Of a DNA stretch of 64,000 bases, positions 9,367 through 18,865 are shown one piece after another. The position numbers and the translations under genes are program-made. The number at the start of each line of letters is the position of its first letter. Position 1 is the stretch's first letter. The DNA is from Bacillus paramycoides. Lineage in GTDB: Bacteria; Bacillota; Bacilli; Bacillales; Bacillaceae_G. Under the pieces are notes generated by a model. The model ran no database searches and was not told where the DNA came from. It saw only the letters and a list, made by a program, of their open reading frames with translations. The stretch is from the NCBI RefSeq assembly GCF_001884235.1, contig NZ_MAOI01000079.1, positions 1-64,000 on the forward strand. The letters run 5' to 3'.

Positions 9367-11754
9367 ATGAAGAAAAAGCCTTTTAAAGCGCTATCTACGC
9401 TTGCGGCGGCAGCTGTGCTTAGTTGCACATTTGGGGTTGGTAGTCAATCTGTTTATGCGGCAACGCCGTCTAATGTGGGATCTTTAAGTCCAATTGATGA
9501 AAATTTAATTCAAGAGGATCGTTTAGCAGACGCGTTGAAGCAGCGTGGTGTAATTAGTGAATCTGTGTCGAAAGAAGACACATTAAAAGCTGTTGAAAAA
9601 TACGTAGAGAAGAAAAAAGGCAAGAATGCTGGAAAAGAACCAGCAGCGGGGGACAGTGTCTCGAGAGAAGCTTCTGACTTTTTGAAAAAAGTGAAAGATG
9701 CAAAAGCAGATATGAAAGAAAAAGCTGAACAACCTGCTGGTGGTCCGGTAGCTGGGCAAGAGCAGGTTAAAGGTGGATTAAACGGAAAAGTACCAACTAG
9801 TTCAGCGAAGCAAAAAGAATATAATGGGCCTGTTCGTAAAGATAAAGTACTTGTATTGCTAGTAGAGTTTGCTGACTTTAAGCATAACAATATTGATCAA
9901 GTACCAGGTTATATGTATTCAAATGATTTTAATCCAGAACATTATCAAAAAATGTTATTTGGTGATGAGCCATTTACACTCTTTGATGGTTCAAAAATCC
10001 CAACATTTAAACAATATTATGAACAGCAATCAGGCGGCAGTTATACCGTCGATGGAACAGTAACAAAGTGGTTAACAGTTCCTGGTAAAGCAGCGGATTA
10101 TGGTGCAGATGCTGGCGATGGCGGTCATGATAATAAAGGACCAAAAGGACCTCGTGATTTTGTAAAAGAGGCATTAGATGCAGCTGTAGCAAGCGGTATG
10201 GATTTATCAGAATTTGACCAATATGATCAATATGACAGTAATGGAGACGGAAATAAAAACGAACCAGATGGTCTTATTGATCACTTAATGGTCATTCACG
10301 CTGGAGTTGGTCAAGATGGAGGCGGTGGTAGATTAGGTGACGACGCAATTTGGTCACATCGCTGGAACCTTGGAAACCCATATCCAATTGATGGAACAAA
10401 ATCAAAAGTTGATAACTATGGCGGTAAAATGGCTGCATACGATTATACAATTGAGCCAGAAGACGGAGCAGTTGGTGTATTCGCACATGAGTTTGGTCAT
10501 GATTTAGGTCTTCCAGATGAGTATGATACGCAATACTCTGGATCAGGTGAGCCGATTAACTCTTGGTCTGTTATGAGCGGTGGCAGCTGGGCAGGTAAAA
10601 TTGCAGGTTCAACGCCACCAAGTTTCTCTCCGCAAAACAAAGAGTTCTTTCAAAAGAACATTGGCGGAAACTGGGCGAATATTGTAGAGGCTGACTATGA
10701 TAAATTAAATCGCGGTATCGGTTTTGCGACATACTTAGATCAAAGTGTAACGAAATCAGCTCGTCCTGGTCTGGTTCGTGTTAACTTACCAGATAAAGAT
10801 GTAAAAGGTATTGAGCCTGCATTTGGTAAGAAATATTACTTTAGTACAAAAGGCGATGATCTTCATACGACACTAGAAACGCCAGTGTTTGATTTAACAA
10901 ATGCAACAAATACGAAGTTTGATTACAAATCATTGTATGAAATTGAAACTGGTTGGGACTTCCTTGAAGTACATGCCGTGACAGAAGATGGTACGAAAAC
11001 GTTAGTGGATCGAATTGGTGAAAAGAATGTTAAAAATGGTCTAGACACAACAGAAGGAAAATGGATAGATAAATCATATGACTTAAGCAAATTTAAAGGT
11101 CAAAAAGTAAAATTAGTATTCGAATACATTACAGATGGTGCTACGGCACCAAGTGGTTTTACTCTTGATAATGCAACATTAACTGTCGATGGAAAAGTTG
11201 TGTTTTCTGATGATGCAGAAGGTGAACCACAATTTAAATTAAACGGTTTCGTTGTATCAGACGGCTTTTATAAGAAGAAACATAACTACTATTTAGAGTG
11301 GAGAAACTATGCTGGTGCTGATGAAGCGTTAAAATATAGCAGCGGTGTACCGTACAATACAGGTCTTGTTGTATGGTATGCAGACTCTAGCTTTACAGAT
11401 AACTGGGTTGGTATTCATCCAGGCGAAGGTTTCTTAGGAGTTGTTGACTCTCACCCAGAGGCAATTGTTGGAACGTTAAACGGTAAACCAACTGTTAAAA
11501 ATAGTACACGATATCAAATTGCAGATGCTGCGTTCTCCTTTAACCAAACACCAGCGTGGAAAGTTGTATCTCCATCACGCGGAACATTTGAGTCTAAAGG
11601 ATTACCAGGTGTAACGAAGTTTGATGATTCGAAATCTTATATGAACAACTTAATCCCAGATGCAGGACGTAATGTACCGAAACTTGGATTGAAATTTGAA
11701 GTAGTTGGACAAGCAGATGATAATTCTGCAGGTGCAGTTCGTTTATATCGTTAA
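9367..11754 (+). CDS. inhA: Immune inhibitor A, secreted M6 metalloprotease
   Basis: A 795-residue secreted zinc protease. A Sec signal peptide ends near A31 (SVYA). A propeptide rich in Lys/Glu and Gly/Pro follows (to about residue 130), then the M6 catalytic domain with the zinc motif [14 protein letters not shown] (His374, Glu375, His378), and C-terminal beta domains of the MAM/VEG type ([20 protein letters not shown]). InhA proteases cleave host antimicrobial peptides and matrix proteins and shape the B. cereus group secretome. The length is typical and all zinc ligands are present. GGGGAGG lies before the ATG. Which paralogue (InhA1, 2 or 3) it is cannot be settled here. No PlcR box was found upstream. 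Confidence 0.95.
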   Translation: MKKKPFKALSTLAAAAVLSCTFGVGSQSVYAATPSNVGSLSPIDENLIQEDRLADALKQRGVISESVSKEDTLKAVEKYVEKKKGKNAGKEPAAGDSVSREASDFLKKVKDAKADMKEKAEQPAGGPVAGQEQVKGGLNGKVPTSSAKQKEYNGPVRKDKVLVLLVEFADFKHNNIDQVPGYMYSNDFNPEHYQKMLFGDEPFTLFDGSKIPTFKQYYEQQSGGSYTVDGTVTKWLTVPGKAADYGADAGDGGHDNKGPKGPRDFVKEALDAAVASGMDLSEFDQYDQYDSNGDGNKNEPDGLIDHLMVIHAGVGQDGGGGRLGDDAIWSHRWNLGNPYPIDGTKSKVDNYGGKMAAYDYTIEPEDGAVGVFAHEFGHDLGLPDEYDTQYSGSGEPINSWSVMSGGSWAGKIAGSTPPSFSPQNKEFFQKNIGGNWANIVEADYDKLNRGIGFATYLDQSVTKSARPGLVRVNLPDKDVKGIEPAFGKKYYFSTKGDDLHTTLETPVFDLTNATNTKFDYKSLYEIETGWDFLEVHAVTEDGTKTLVDRIGEKNVKNGLDTTEGKWIDKSYDLSKFKGQKVKLVFEYITDGATAPSGFTLDNATLTVDGKVVFSDDAEGEPQFKLNGFVVSDGFYKKKHNYYLEWRNYAGADEALKYSSGVPYNTGLVVWYADSSFTDNWVGIHPGEGFLGVVDSHPEAIVGTLNGKPTVKNSTRYQIADAAFSFNQTPAWKVVSPSRGTFESKGLPGVTKFDDSKSYMNNLIPDAGRNVPKLGLKFEVVGQADDNSAGAVRLYR

Positions 11755-11762
11755 TAATGGAG

Positions 11763-11799
11763 AAGCTGTTGAAGGGGATTCTTTTCAACAGCTTTTTTC
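11763..11799 (+). terminator. inhA terminator
   Basis: AAGCTGTTGAA (11763-11773) pairs with TTCAACAGCTT (11784-11794), followed by TTTTC. Confidence 0.9.
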
Positions 11800-11897
11800 A
11801 TAGAAACATAACTTTCAAGTTATTAATAAAATAATAGTAACTACTCAGCCTAGAAGTTTGGTAAAGGGTATTATTCCAATGAAAATACGCTTACACT

Positions 11898-12017
11898 TAT
11901 ATGAAAATTACATAACAGTAGTTGATATAAATCCATTAAATGAGACGATTACTTGTACGGAATGCTTTTCGTAATAAAAGAATTTTTAAGTTTATTGATG
12001 TAATTGAGATTGATTAA
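11898..12017 (+). pseudogene. Second copy of the YolD-like gene's 3' end (fragment)
   Basis: About 120 bases match 6172-6291 nearly base for base (ATTACATAACAGTAG, GATATAAATCCATTAAATGA, CGTAATAAAAGAATTTTTAA), ending in the same stop region. An extra A (CGGAATGC instead of CGGATGC) shifts the frame, and there is no 5' part. It is in the same orientation as the intact gene, so rph and inhA lie between two direct repeats. Confidence 0.85.
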
Positions 12018-12038
12018 AACATGTTTCTATGCAACAGC

Positions 12039-12656
12039 TCACTTCTTTAAGCCAGCTGCATAGAAAGGACCATGAATTGCGATTGTTGATAAAATATGAG
12101 CAATTTCCTCAGGTGTTTCTTTTTGTCCATTATTTAACCATTGTTGAATGACACCTATATGAGCAGATGCCATATAAGAAGCTAAGTATTGGCTTGGAAC
12201 AAGTAAATTCTCCTTATTAATGAGAGCACCGTTTGTATCTTCAAATAGTGTTTTCCACATAAAATCTTTCAGTTTTGTTTGGAAAGATAAATCTCCTTTT
12301 GGACTTAATACAGCTTTCATAAAATCACTATTTTCATTTAGAAATTCAAGAATAGAAGCGATAAGTACAAACGGCGTCGTTGGGGAAGGATTTAATCCAA
12401 GATCAGCAATAACTTCTGGAAATTTCCGTTTTGCAATGCTAGAAAACTCATGCATAATTTCTTCTTGGCATTTCGTCATTAAATCGAATTTATCTTGATA
12501 ATGTGTATAAAAAGTACCTCGATTTATGTTCGCTTTCGTTGTAATATCTTTCACTGTAATTGCTTCAAAACCTTTTTCCTCAATTAACTCCACTAATGCA
12601 TTTCGTATGGCAGTTTTTGTGCGAATAACACGCAAATCTAAATTACTATCGCGCAA
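12039..12656 (-). CDS. TetR/AcrR-family repressor
   Basis: A 205-residue TetR-type regulator. The N-terminal helix-turn-helix covers roughly residues 8-55 (IRNALVELIEEKGFEAITVK, INRGTFYTHYQDK) and the rest is the ligand-binding and dimer domain. I choose TTG at 12654-12656 as start because AAGGAGGG (12664-12671) is 7 bases upstream; the longer GTG start at 12686 would place that site inside the gene. It diverges from the YhgE-like membrane protein gene. A perfect palindrome at 12683-12701 lies in the shared region, which suggests it represses itself and the membrane protein until an effector binds. Confidence 0.88.
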   Translation of the reverse strand: MRDSNLDLRVIRTKTAIRNALVELIEEKGFEAITVKDITTKANINRGTFYTHYQDKFDLMTKCQEEIMHEFSSIAKRKFPEVIADLGLNPSPTTPFVLIASILEFLNENSDFMKAVLSPKGDLSFQTKLKDFMWKTLFEDTNGALINKENLLVPSQYLASYMASAHIGVIQQWLNNGQKETPEEIAHILSTIAIHGPFYAAGLKK

Positions 12657-12682
12657 AGCGTGTCCCTCCTTAATTTTAGTCA

Positions 12683-12701
12683 ACACATTTCAAAAATGTG
12701 T
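12683..12701. promoter_or_regulatory. Palindromic operator for the divergent TetR
   Basis: ACACATTT-CAA-AAATGTGT is a perfect inverted repeat with 8-base arms and a 3-base spacer, only 12 bases upstream of the tetR ribosome binding site. A further half-site-like ACACATTC follows near 12713. Confidence 0.65.
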
Positions 12702-12733
12702 CTTATAACCGACACATTCACGATTTTTGATTA

Positions 12734-12762
12734 TTGAATAAGATTTAGCTCAAACATATAAT
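12734..12762 (+). promoter_or_regulatory. Promoter of the YhgE-like gene
   Basis: TTGAAT (12734-12739), 17 bases, TATAAT (12757-12762), a good sigma-A promoter pointing at the gene that starts at 12829. Confidence 0.6.
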
Positions 12763-12828
12763 TCAAAATATAAATAAACAACACGCTGTTCATTTATTGT
12801 AACTAAAATTAAAGGAGGAGAACAGAAA

Positions 12829-14010
12829 ATGTTTAAAAATAAGCTTTTATATTTGTCACCAGTCATTGCACTACTTGTTGTTTTTATTTTTTCATTAACG
12901 TTATTTCCAACAGTTCAACCTAAGCCGAAAAACTTGCCAATAGCAATTGTGAATGAGGATCAAGGAGTGGAAATTCCGAATCAAGCGAAAATGAATATGG
13001 GGCAAACGATTGTTGATATGATCAAAAAAACATCAAAAACGGATGAAGAACCTGCGGTGAAATGGGTGGAAGTAAAAAATAAGGAATTAGTTCAAAAAGG
13101 TTTAAATAATCAAGAGTATTACGCAGCATTAGTCATTCCGAAAGACTTTAGCGTAAAACAAGCATCGTTACGAACACCACAGCCATCTTCGCCAGAGGTA
13201 GAAATATATATTAATCAAGGAATGAATATGGCTGCTTCAACTATGGCAGGGCAAATGTTAAATGGCGTGGTTGATAATATGAACAATAATGTTCGTACAC
13301 AACTATTAGAAGGATTTAAAGCAAAAGGAACTACATTAACAGCAGATCAAGTTTCAAATGTAGTAACACCAATTACGAAGAAAGTGACAAATGTAAATGA
13401 AATCGGAAAAAATAGTGCGAACGGTAACTCGCCAATTTCTTTATTCCAACCGTTATGGATTGCAAGTTTAGCGAGCGCAGCAATCATCTTTATTGCCATT
13501 AGTAAAATGCCGGTAGGTACAAGAAAAGAAAACTTTGTATTAAAAGTAAAACAAATAGTATCAGGAGCAGTTGCAGCGCTTGTAATTGGATTTGGTCTTA
13601 CATGGATAGCGGATGGAATGGTAGGATTAAATATCCCGAATTTCTCGGATACGGCTTTATTTTTATCCATTACTTCTTTTAGCTTCCTCTTAATGATTTC
13701 TGCGGTACTTTCATTAGTCGGACTAAAGGGAATCGGGTTATTCGCTCTATTACTATTCTTTGGAGCACCGTTATTATCGTTAGCACCTGAAATGTTGTCG
13801 TCATTTTATCAAGATTGGGTGCACTCATGGTTGCCAATGCGGTTTATGATCGAAGGACTCAGGGAAATATTCTTCTTTGGAAAAGGGTTAAGCTGGAATA
13901 CACCTGTTATTGTGCTCGTTTGGATTGGTGTGGTGAGTATGGTTATCATTTTAGCAACTGCTTTCAAACGTAGTGCAATAAAGGAGCATAAAACTGAATT
14001 AAACGCTTAA
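12829..14010 (+). CDS. YhgE/DUF3533-like ABC-2-type membrane protein
   Basis: A 393-residue membrane protein. One transmembrane helix lies at about residues 7-27, then a large extracytoplasmic domain (30-200) with the NLPIAIVNEDQG motif of the Pip/YhgE family, then about five helices between 205 and 385. The architecture is that of ABC-2 permease relatives (YhgE, DUF3533) without an ATPase gene beside it. Members act in export of small hydrophobic compounds or of protein substrates, but the substrate here is unknown. AAAGGAGGAG precedes the ATG. Divergence from a TetR gene across a palindrome suggests inducible expression, perhaps by a toxic compound. Confidence 0.82.
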   Translation: MFKNKLLYLSPVIALLVVFIFSLTLFPTVQPKPKNLPIAIVNEDQGVEIPNQAKMNMGQTIVDMIKKTSKTDEEPAVKWVEVKNKELVQKGLNNQEYYAALVIPKDFSVKQASLRTPQPSSPEVEIYINQGMNMAASTMAGQMLNGVVDNMNNNVRTQLLEGFKAKGTTLTADQVSNVVTPITKKVTNVNEIGKNSANGNSPISLFQPLWIASLASAAIIFIAISKMPVGTRKENFVLKVKQIVSGAVAALVIGFGLTWIADGMVGLNIPNFSDTALFLSITSFSFLLMISAVLSLVGLKGIGLFALLLFFGAPLLSLAPEMLSSFYQDWVHSWLPMRFMIEGLREIFFFGKGLSWNTPVIVLVWIGVVSMVIILATAFKRSAIKEHKTELNA

Positions 14011-14020
14011 AAGATAAAGA

Positions 14021-14048
14021 ACGTTTCACTAGTAGTGAAGCGTTTTTT
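14021..14048 (+). terminator. Terminator after the YhgE-like gene
   Basis: ACGTTTCACT (14021-14030) pairs with AGTGAAGCGT (14034-14043), followed by a T run. Confidence 0.85.
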
Positions 14049-14237
14049 GTGTGAAATCATTATAGAATGTTTAATCGATAGGAAACGAAAACAGTGATAA
14101 CTAGGCTTTTTCAATATTTTTAAAGGGGGATTGGAGTAAAGGATTATAAGAATGGGTCCATTCTGTCCCTGTATATATACATGCTCCTACTATTTCAAAT
14201 TGCATAAAATGTTATGCGAAATAATGGAGGGGATACG

Positions 14238-14672
14238 ATGTATAATTCGAATTATCATGACTGGTATAGACAGAATGATAAGCTGATTAGTGATATTGAA
14301 AAAGCAATTAATGGAGAGTATAGCGCTATAAATTGCTATGCTAAATTAGCTAACATGGCTCCAAATGAGGTGGAACGAAAACAAATTCTTGAAATCCGTA
14401 ATGATGAAATAAGACATTTTCATCATTTTGTACAAATCTATACGAATTTAACTGGCAGACAGCCGAAACCACAGATTACAGAAGATTGCCCTAATACGTA
14501 CTTACAAGGATTAGAATTCGCTATACAAGATGAACAAAAGACAGTGGATTTTTATTTAGAAATTTCAGACGAAACATCGGATGCGCATCTGAAAGAGTTG
14601 TTGCGTAGAATAGCTGCCGATGAACAAAATCATGCGGTATGGTTTTTATATTATTTTGTGAAAACGAAGTGA
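14238..14672 (+). CDS. Ferritin-like (rubrerythrin-type) di-iron domain protein
   Basis: A 144-residue four-helix-bundle protein. The likely metal ligands are in GEYSAINCY, IRNDEIRHFHHF, QDEQKTVDFY and ADEQNHAVWF, i.e. the E...ExxH...E...ExxH pattern of ferritin-like domains. It may store or oxidise iron, or scavenge peroxide. GGAGGGG precedes the ATG at 14238; the longer frame from 14214 has no ribosome binding site. GCATAA-AATG-TTATGC (14202-14217) is an inverted repeat just upstream, a possible operator. It is a single gene with its own terminator. Confidence 0.8.
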   Translation: MYNSNYHDWYRQNDKLISDIEKAINGEYSAINCYAKLANMAPNEVERKQILEIRNDEIRHFHHFVQIYTNLTGRQPKPQITEDCPNTYLQGLEFAIQDEQKTVDFYLEISDETSDAHLKELLRRIAADEQNHAVWFLYYFVKTK

Positions 14673-14697
14673 ATTACTAAAAAAATAAATAAAAGAA

Positions 14698-14736
14698 AAA
14701 GCACCTCAGTTATGTTTAACCGCTGAGGTGCTTTTA
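14698..14736 (+). terminator. Terminator after ferritin-like gene
   Basis: AAAGCACCTCAG (14698-14709) pairs with CTGAGGTGCTTT (14723-14734), with a T run. Confidence 0.92.
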
Positions 14737-14876
14737 TATATTTAATTTAAAACTGGAGCGAACCATTGGGAATTACTTGCTTTTCAACGAATAATATGCT
14801 TGATTAGGTAATAATTACTGTTTTTATTTGAGAAAAAGAGATGATTATTCATGGTCCATAAAGAAGGTGCAAACAA

Positions 14877-15341
14877 ATGAAAAGAGGAATTACAGTAGAT
14901 ATTCCAGGTGGATACGATAATCTACTTTGGAAAGTGTTAAAGCCAATTGATATTACTGCGTTTGATTGGAAAGTGGGAAATGAGGAGTCTTATTTAATAG
15001 TGGGGAATGGATTAGGTCCAGAATTATTTTCAGAAGATAACGAGGTCATGAAAGGCTCAGAATTAAAAAAACTATTAAAGGACAACATATATTATCTTAT
15101 ATTTGTAGATTTAAAAGCATATCCAAAAGGAGAAGTACTAGGGGAAATTGAAACATATGAAGAATTTAAAGAGAGTATGTGTGAAGTAGTCGTTCTAGTG
15201 GCGGATGGTGATTACATACAAATTTATGCGAAAGACCAAGAAGTGATTGAAATGATGTATGAAAACGCACTTAATCAAGGGTTATATGTAGAATACATTA
15301 CAGATGAAAACGACGGTAGAACGCGTTTGTCAGTATGGTAG
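14877..15341 (+). CDS. DUF2691 family protein
   Basis: A 154-residue soluble protein, acidic, without signal or membrane segments. It matches the DUF2691 pattern known from bacilli: MKRGITVDIPGGYDNLLWKV at the start, then YYLIFVDLKAYPKGE and a C-terminal YVEYITDENDGRTRLSVW. The function is unknown. It is followed 23 bases later by a GNAT gene and then an APH-family kinase gene, so the three probably share a transcript. AGAAGGTG precedes the ATG. Confidence 0.75.
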   Translation: MKRGITVDIPGGYDNLLWKVLKPIDITAFDWKVGNEESYLIVGNGLGPELFSEDNEVMKGSELKKLLKDNIYYLIFVDLKAYPKGEVLGEIETYEEFKESMCEVVVLVADGDYIQIYAKDQEVIEMMYENALNQGLYVEYITDENDGRTRLSVW

Positions 15342-15364
15342 TAATATGAAAGGGGAACAGAAAT

Positions 15365-15880
15365 ATGGAGAGAAATACAGTTCAAGAATATAAAGTTCGA
15401 ATTGCTACGGAAGATGAAAGTGAAAGCATTATTACTCTATTAAAAGAAGTAGCACAGTGGTTACAAGATAAAGAAGTGTATCAATGGCAGTATCTTTTAG
15501 GAGAAGAAGCTACAGCTGAAATACTAGAAGGTATAAGAGAGAAATATACGTATGTTGTTTTAAAAGAAGATGAAATTGTCGGTACGGTTACAGCATCTCC
15601 TAAACAAAATGAATGGGATGAACGTATTTATGGTAAAGAGGAAGTTTCGGATTCATTATATATTCATAGATTTGCGGTGAAACGGGAGTATAAGGGGAAT
15701 GAAATAGGAGAATGGATTTTACAGTGGATAGACGAGAATGTACAATGTGATAAAAATTATTTAAAGTTAGATTGTGTTGGGCATAATCGTACGTTGAATG
15801 ATTTTTATAAACGATGTAGTTTTGAATATATCGGTAGTACGGATGGACTTAGTAAGTTTCAAAAGAAAAGAGGAAAGTGA
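15365..15880 (+). CDS. GNAT-family N-acetyltransferase
   Basis: A 171-residue acetyltransferase. The acetyl-CoA site is around FAVKREYKGNEIGEWILQW (residues about 104-122) and the strand-5 region is NYLKLDCVGHNRTLNDFYKR, with the final FYKRCSFEYIG motif. AGGGGAAC precedes the ATG. The stop codon is directly followed by the ATG of the kinase gene, so the two are coupled. The substrate is unknown; pairing with an APH-family gene hints at antibiotic or amine modification, but that is inference only. Confidence 0.85.
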   Translation: MERNTVQEYKVRIATEDESESIITLLKEVAQWLQDKEVYQWQYLLGEEATAEILEGIREKYTYVVLKEDEIVGTVTASPKQNEWDERIYGKEEVSDSLYIHRFAVKREYKGNEIGEWILQWIDENVQCDKNYLKLDCVGHNRTLNDFYKRCSFEYIGSTDGLSKFQKKRGK

Positions 15881-16759
15881 ATGAATCCAATTAACACAGA
15901 GTTAGCTAAAAGGTTAGTACAAGAACAGTTTCCTGAATGGGCACATTTAGAAATTAAGCCGGTAAAATGTAGCGGGCATGATAATAGAACGTTTCATTTA
16001 GGGAAACAGATGAGTGTAAGATTACCAAGTGATGCAGCGTATGCACCGCAAGTAGAGAAAGAAAACAGGTGGCTTCCTATATTAAGTAAGGAACTTTCTT
16101 TACCAATTTCTGCACCAATTGCGAAAGGGAATCCGTCTGAAGAGTATCCGTGGCCTTGGTCTATTAATAAATGGATAGAAGGAGAGACGGTTACGAAAGA
16201 AAATGTTCGTGACTTAGATGAATTTGCAGTGGACTTAGGAGCATTTTTAATAGAATTACAATCAATTGATGCGAGTAACGGCCCAAAAGCTGGAGCACAT
16301 AATTTTTACCGAGGCGGGCTTATATCTGTATACGATGAAGAAGCGAGAGTAGCTATTGAAAATAATAAGGACGTTTTTGATGAAACATTATTAAAGCACC
16401 TTTGGGATTTAGCACTTCGGTCAACATGGGAACGCACACCAGTTTGGGTTCATGGAGATATAGCGCCGGGGAACTTACTCATTAAAGATGGAAAGCTTTG
16501 TGCCGTAATTGATTTTGGTATTTTAGGAGTAGGAGATCCTGCCTGTGATGCAGCGATGGCATGGACGTTTTTTGATAAAAATAGTAGAAACGTATTTAAA
16601 GAAGTATTGTGTATGGATGAAGAAACTTGGAATAGAGCGAGAGGATGGGCGCTTTGGAAGGCGTTAATTACATATGATGCGAATAGAAATAGTAATAAAA
16701 GAATGGCAGAAGAATCTTGTCGTGTGATTCAAGTGATTGTGGATGATTATGAGAGGTAA
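15881..16759 (+). CDS. Aminoglycoside phosphotransferase (APH)-family kinase
   Basis: A 292-residue protein with the APH/choline-kinase fold. The catalytic loop is WVHGDIAPGNLL with D193, and the metal-binding DFG is at 211-213 (VIDFGILGVGDPACDAAMAW). The ATP lobe has weak nucleotide-binding motifs, as is usual in the family. It starts immediately after the GNAT stop codon (zero spacing) with AGAGGAAAG inside the GNAT gene's end. Chromosomal APH-like enzymes often act on small molecules other than aminoglycosides, so resistance should not be assumed. Confidence 0.85.
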   Translation: MNPINTELAKRLVQEQFPEWAHLEIKPVKCSGHDNRTFHLGKQMSVRLPSDAAYAPQVEKENRWLPILSKELSLPISAPIAKGNPSEEYPWPWSINKWIEGETVTKENVRDLDEFAVDLGAFLIELQSIDASNGPKAGAHNFYRGGLISVYDEEARVAIENNKDVFDETLLKHLWDLALRSTWERTPVWVHGDIAPGNLLIKDGKLCAVIDFGILGVGDPACDAAMAWTFFDKNSRNVFKEVLCMDEETWNRARGWALWKALITYDANRNSNKRMAEESCRVIQVIVDDYER

Positions 16760-16762
16760 TAG

Positions 16763-16803
16763 AAAAAGCCTATTTTGAATCATATGATCAAAATAGGCTT
16801 TTT
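16763..16803. terminator. Bidirectional terminator
   Basis: AAAAAGCCTATTTTGA (16763-16778) pairs with TCAAAATAGGCTTTTT (16788-16803). It lies between the convergent kinase and SLH genes and serves both. Confidence 0.93.
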
Positions 16804-16809
16804 ACATTA

Positions 16810-18624
16810 TTAATCGATACTTAAAGCTTTTTTACCCATTTGATTATAACTGTGCTCAAATCGGGATTTTACCATTGGTTGGTCTTTTTTACCTTCTAAT
16901 GGGTCATTATAGTAAATGTTACGATCATCTACACCAGTTATGATAATAGTATGTGCATTTCTGTATCCATTTACGGTCTTTCCTTGAGGTGTTTGCCAAG
17001 TATGTTCTAGTTGCGGAGAAGTTATTTTGTTCCCTACCCACGCTACAACTGGTTTACCATTACGTACATAACTTTCTAATACAGAGAAATCCTGTCCTGT
17101 TAAATCTGTACCTCTTGCATGTTTATCAAGTAATTGTTTCAATGGTGCTGGATTAATAGAGTAACCATAGCTCTTTCCACTTACGTCACCAACGAATCCG
17201 ATGTCTGGATCACCCCAAATTGTAACTTTTCCGTTTCCATCAGTCTTGCGTCGCGTTGTATCAAATGGCATTTGATTAGCGAATTCTACTTTATTTAATG
17301 AACGTCCTGTGTAGTATTCTAAAAGCATTTGCAGTGAAACAACTGTACTTCCTTTTTGTAGTTCCGGTAATTGATTAATGGCAGGAACATTTAAGAGAAG
17401 TTTTGGACGTAAGAGATAAGACATATTTACCCATTTTGGTCCTTTGTCTGTACGAATTTGTACCCATCCGTCATCTCCCTTAGCTAATTCTTCTACGCCA
17501 CCTTGTGGAGCGTATTTTCCAGATACTCTAGAAGAAAAATTAGGGCTATCGTAGGCGAAAAATTCTCTCGGTATGTATGTAAGTTCTTTTCCTTCACCCT
17601 CTTCTAAGTATGGATTCATCCATTGAAGACCTTCGCTAGTGCGAATTTTTAACCAAATGCTATTCTCTTCAACGACTGTTACAGTTTGAGGAGGATATTT
17701 ACCAACCACATATCCTGTTCTTGACGGTCTATCAAAGGTAACAAAATTTTTATCAATATAAACTTGTTTTTCTTGTAATGGTGTCCACTTTAACCCATGA
17801 TCCGTAGCGATTTTAATCCATCCATTTTCAGATTCATCGAATACAGTAACGGTTTGTGGTGCATATTCAGCAATTATACCTGAATGAAGAGAGGATTCAG
17901 GGTATATAAAATAGCTTTGTTTCATAGTAACTTGCTTTAATTTAATTTCTTTATCTTTTGATTGATCTGTGCGAGCAACTAAACTTGCAGCTTCTGCACG
18001 GGTAATAGTGTTATCTGGATACCAATGACTACCACCATAACCAGCTGAAATACGAAGAGCAACAAGAAGATTTGCCGACTTTTCACTCCAATGTCCTTTT
18101 AAATCTTGAAATACAGTAGGTAATAGATCAGTAGTTTTTTTGTCTAAGTTATATGAATGAACAAGCATAGAAGCCATAGCAGCTCTTGTTAGTTTTCCAG
18201 AAGGATTGAAATTCCCATTACCTACGCCTTTAATAATCCCAGCTTTTTCAACTGCAGCAATATAAGGAGTAGCCCAATGGTCTTGAGAGTCCTTAAATGA
18301 TGGTTTAGCTGAAGTGTCTATTTGTAAGTTTAATATTTTTGCCATAATAATTGCGGCAGAAGCTCTATCGATTTCAAGGTTAGGTCCAAATGTACCGTCT
18401 GGCAGGCCAGATAAAACTTTTTTCTTTACTAAATAATCAACGGACGGCTTTGCCCATCCAATAACATCCGGAAACTGATAGTAGTAATCGTCTTCGTCTT
18501 CGTGAATTGCAGGCTGTGCATTACTTTTTTGTGTTACAGTTTCACTCACAGCTAAAGAACTAGATGGAGCGATGAAAGCGCCAAGAAGCAGTGCACTTGT
18601 AATAGTTATTTTTAGTGTTTTCAA
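16810..18624 (-). CDS. SLH-domain surface protein with SH3-like repeats and degenerate C39-like peptidase
   Basis: A 604-residue exported protein. A Sec signal peptide covers about residues 1-26. Three SLH domains (about 50-95, 108-155, 168-220) would bind pyruvylated secondary cell-wall polymer. Three SH3-like repeats follow (about 235-290, 293-345, 352-405), each with a V.GKY-P or AEYAPQTV-type core. The C-terminal domain (410-604) is C39-like: NQLPELQKGS, NAHTIIITGVDD with His558, and Asp574 in YYNDPLEGK. In this family the first motif normally reads GC(E/x)xTSLxMLL, but here the residue is Ser426 (GSTVVSLQMLL), so thiol protease activity should be lost. It is anchored on the cell surface. 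TTACATTG-rich leader contains AAAGGAGAA before the ATG. Confidence 0.88.
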   Translation of the reverse strand: MKTLKITITSALLLGAFIAPSSSLAVSETVTQKSNAQPAIHEDEDDYYYQFPDVIGWAKPSVDYLVKKKVLSGLPDGTFGPNLEIDRASAAIIMAKILNLQIDTSAKPSFKDSQDHWATPYIAAVEKAGIIKGVGNGNFNPSGKLTRAAMASMLVHSYNLDKKTTDLLPTVFQDLKGHWSEKSANLLVALRISAGYGGSHWYPDNTITRAEAASLVARTDQSKDKEIKLKQVTMKQSYFIYPESSLHSGIIAEYAPQTVTVFDESENGWIKIATDHGLKWTPLQEKQVYIDKNFVTFDRPSRTGYVVGKYPPQTVTVVEENSIWLKIRTSEGLQWMNPYLEEGEGKELTYIPREFFAYDSPNFSSRVSGKYAPQGGVEELAKGDDGWVQIRTDKGPKWVNMSYLLRPKLLLNVPAINQLPELQKGSTVVSLQMLLEYYTGRSLNKVEFANQMPFDTTRRKTDGNGKVTIWGDPDIGFVGDVSGKSYGYSINPAPLKQLLDKHARGTDLTGQDFSVLESYVRNGKPVVAWVGNKITSPQLEHTWQTPQGKTVNGYRNAHTIIITGVDDRNIYYNDPLEGKKDQPMVKSRFEHSYNQMGKKALSID

Positions 18625-18865
18625 TTGTACATTCTCCTTTTATTTTATGTATGCTAAGTTAATGAATAAATTAACGAAAGGAAATGATTTGTTACTAATT
18701 ATATGTTTTTAATATGTATATGTAACATTCCTGAAGAACATTATATGCTAATTTTCGGAGACTGACAATGAAAAAGTAAGATTATTACTCGTTTAATTTT
18801 CATTTAACAAAGAAGGAATTTGATATTATTATACAGAATATTTAGAAAATAGGAGGTGTCGAATT

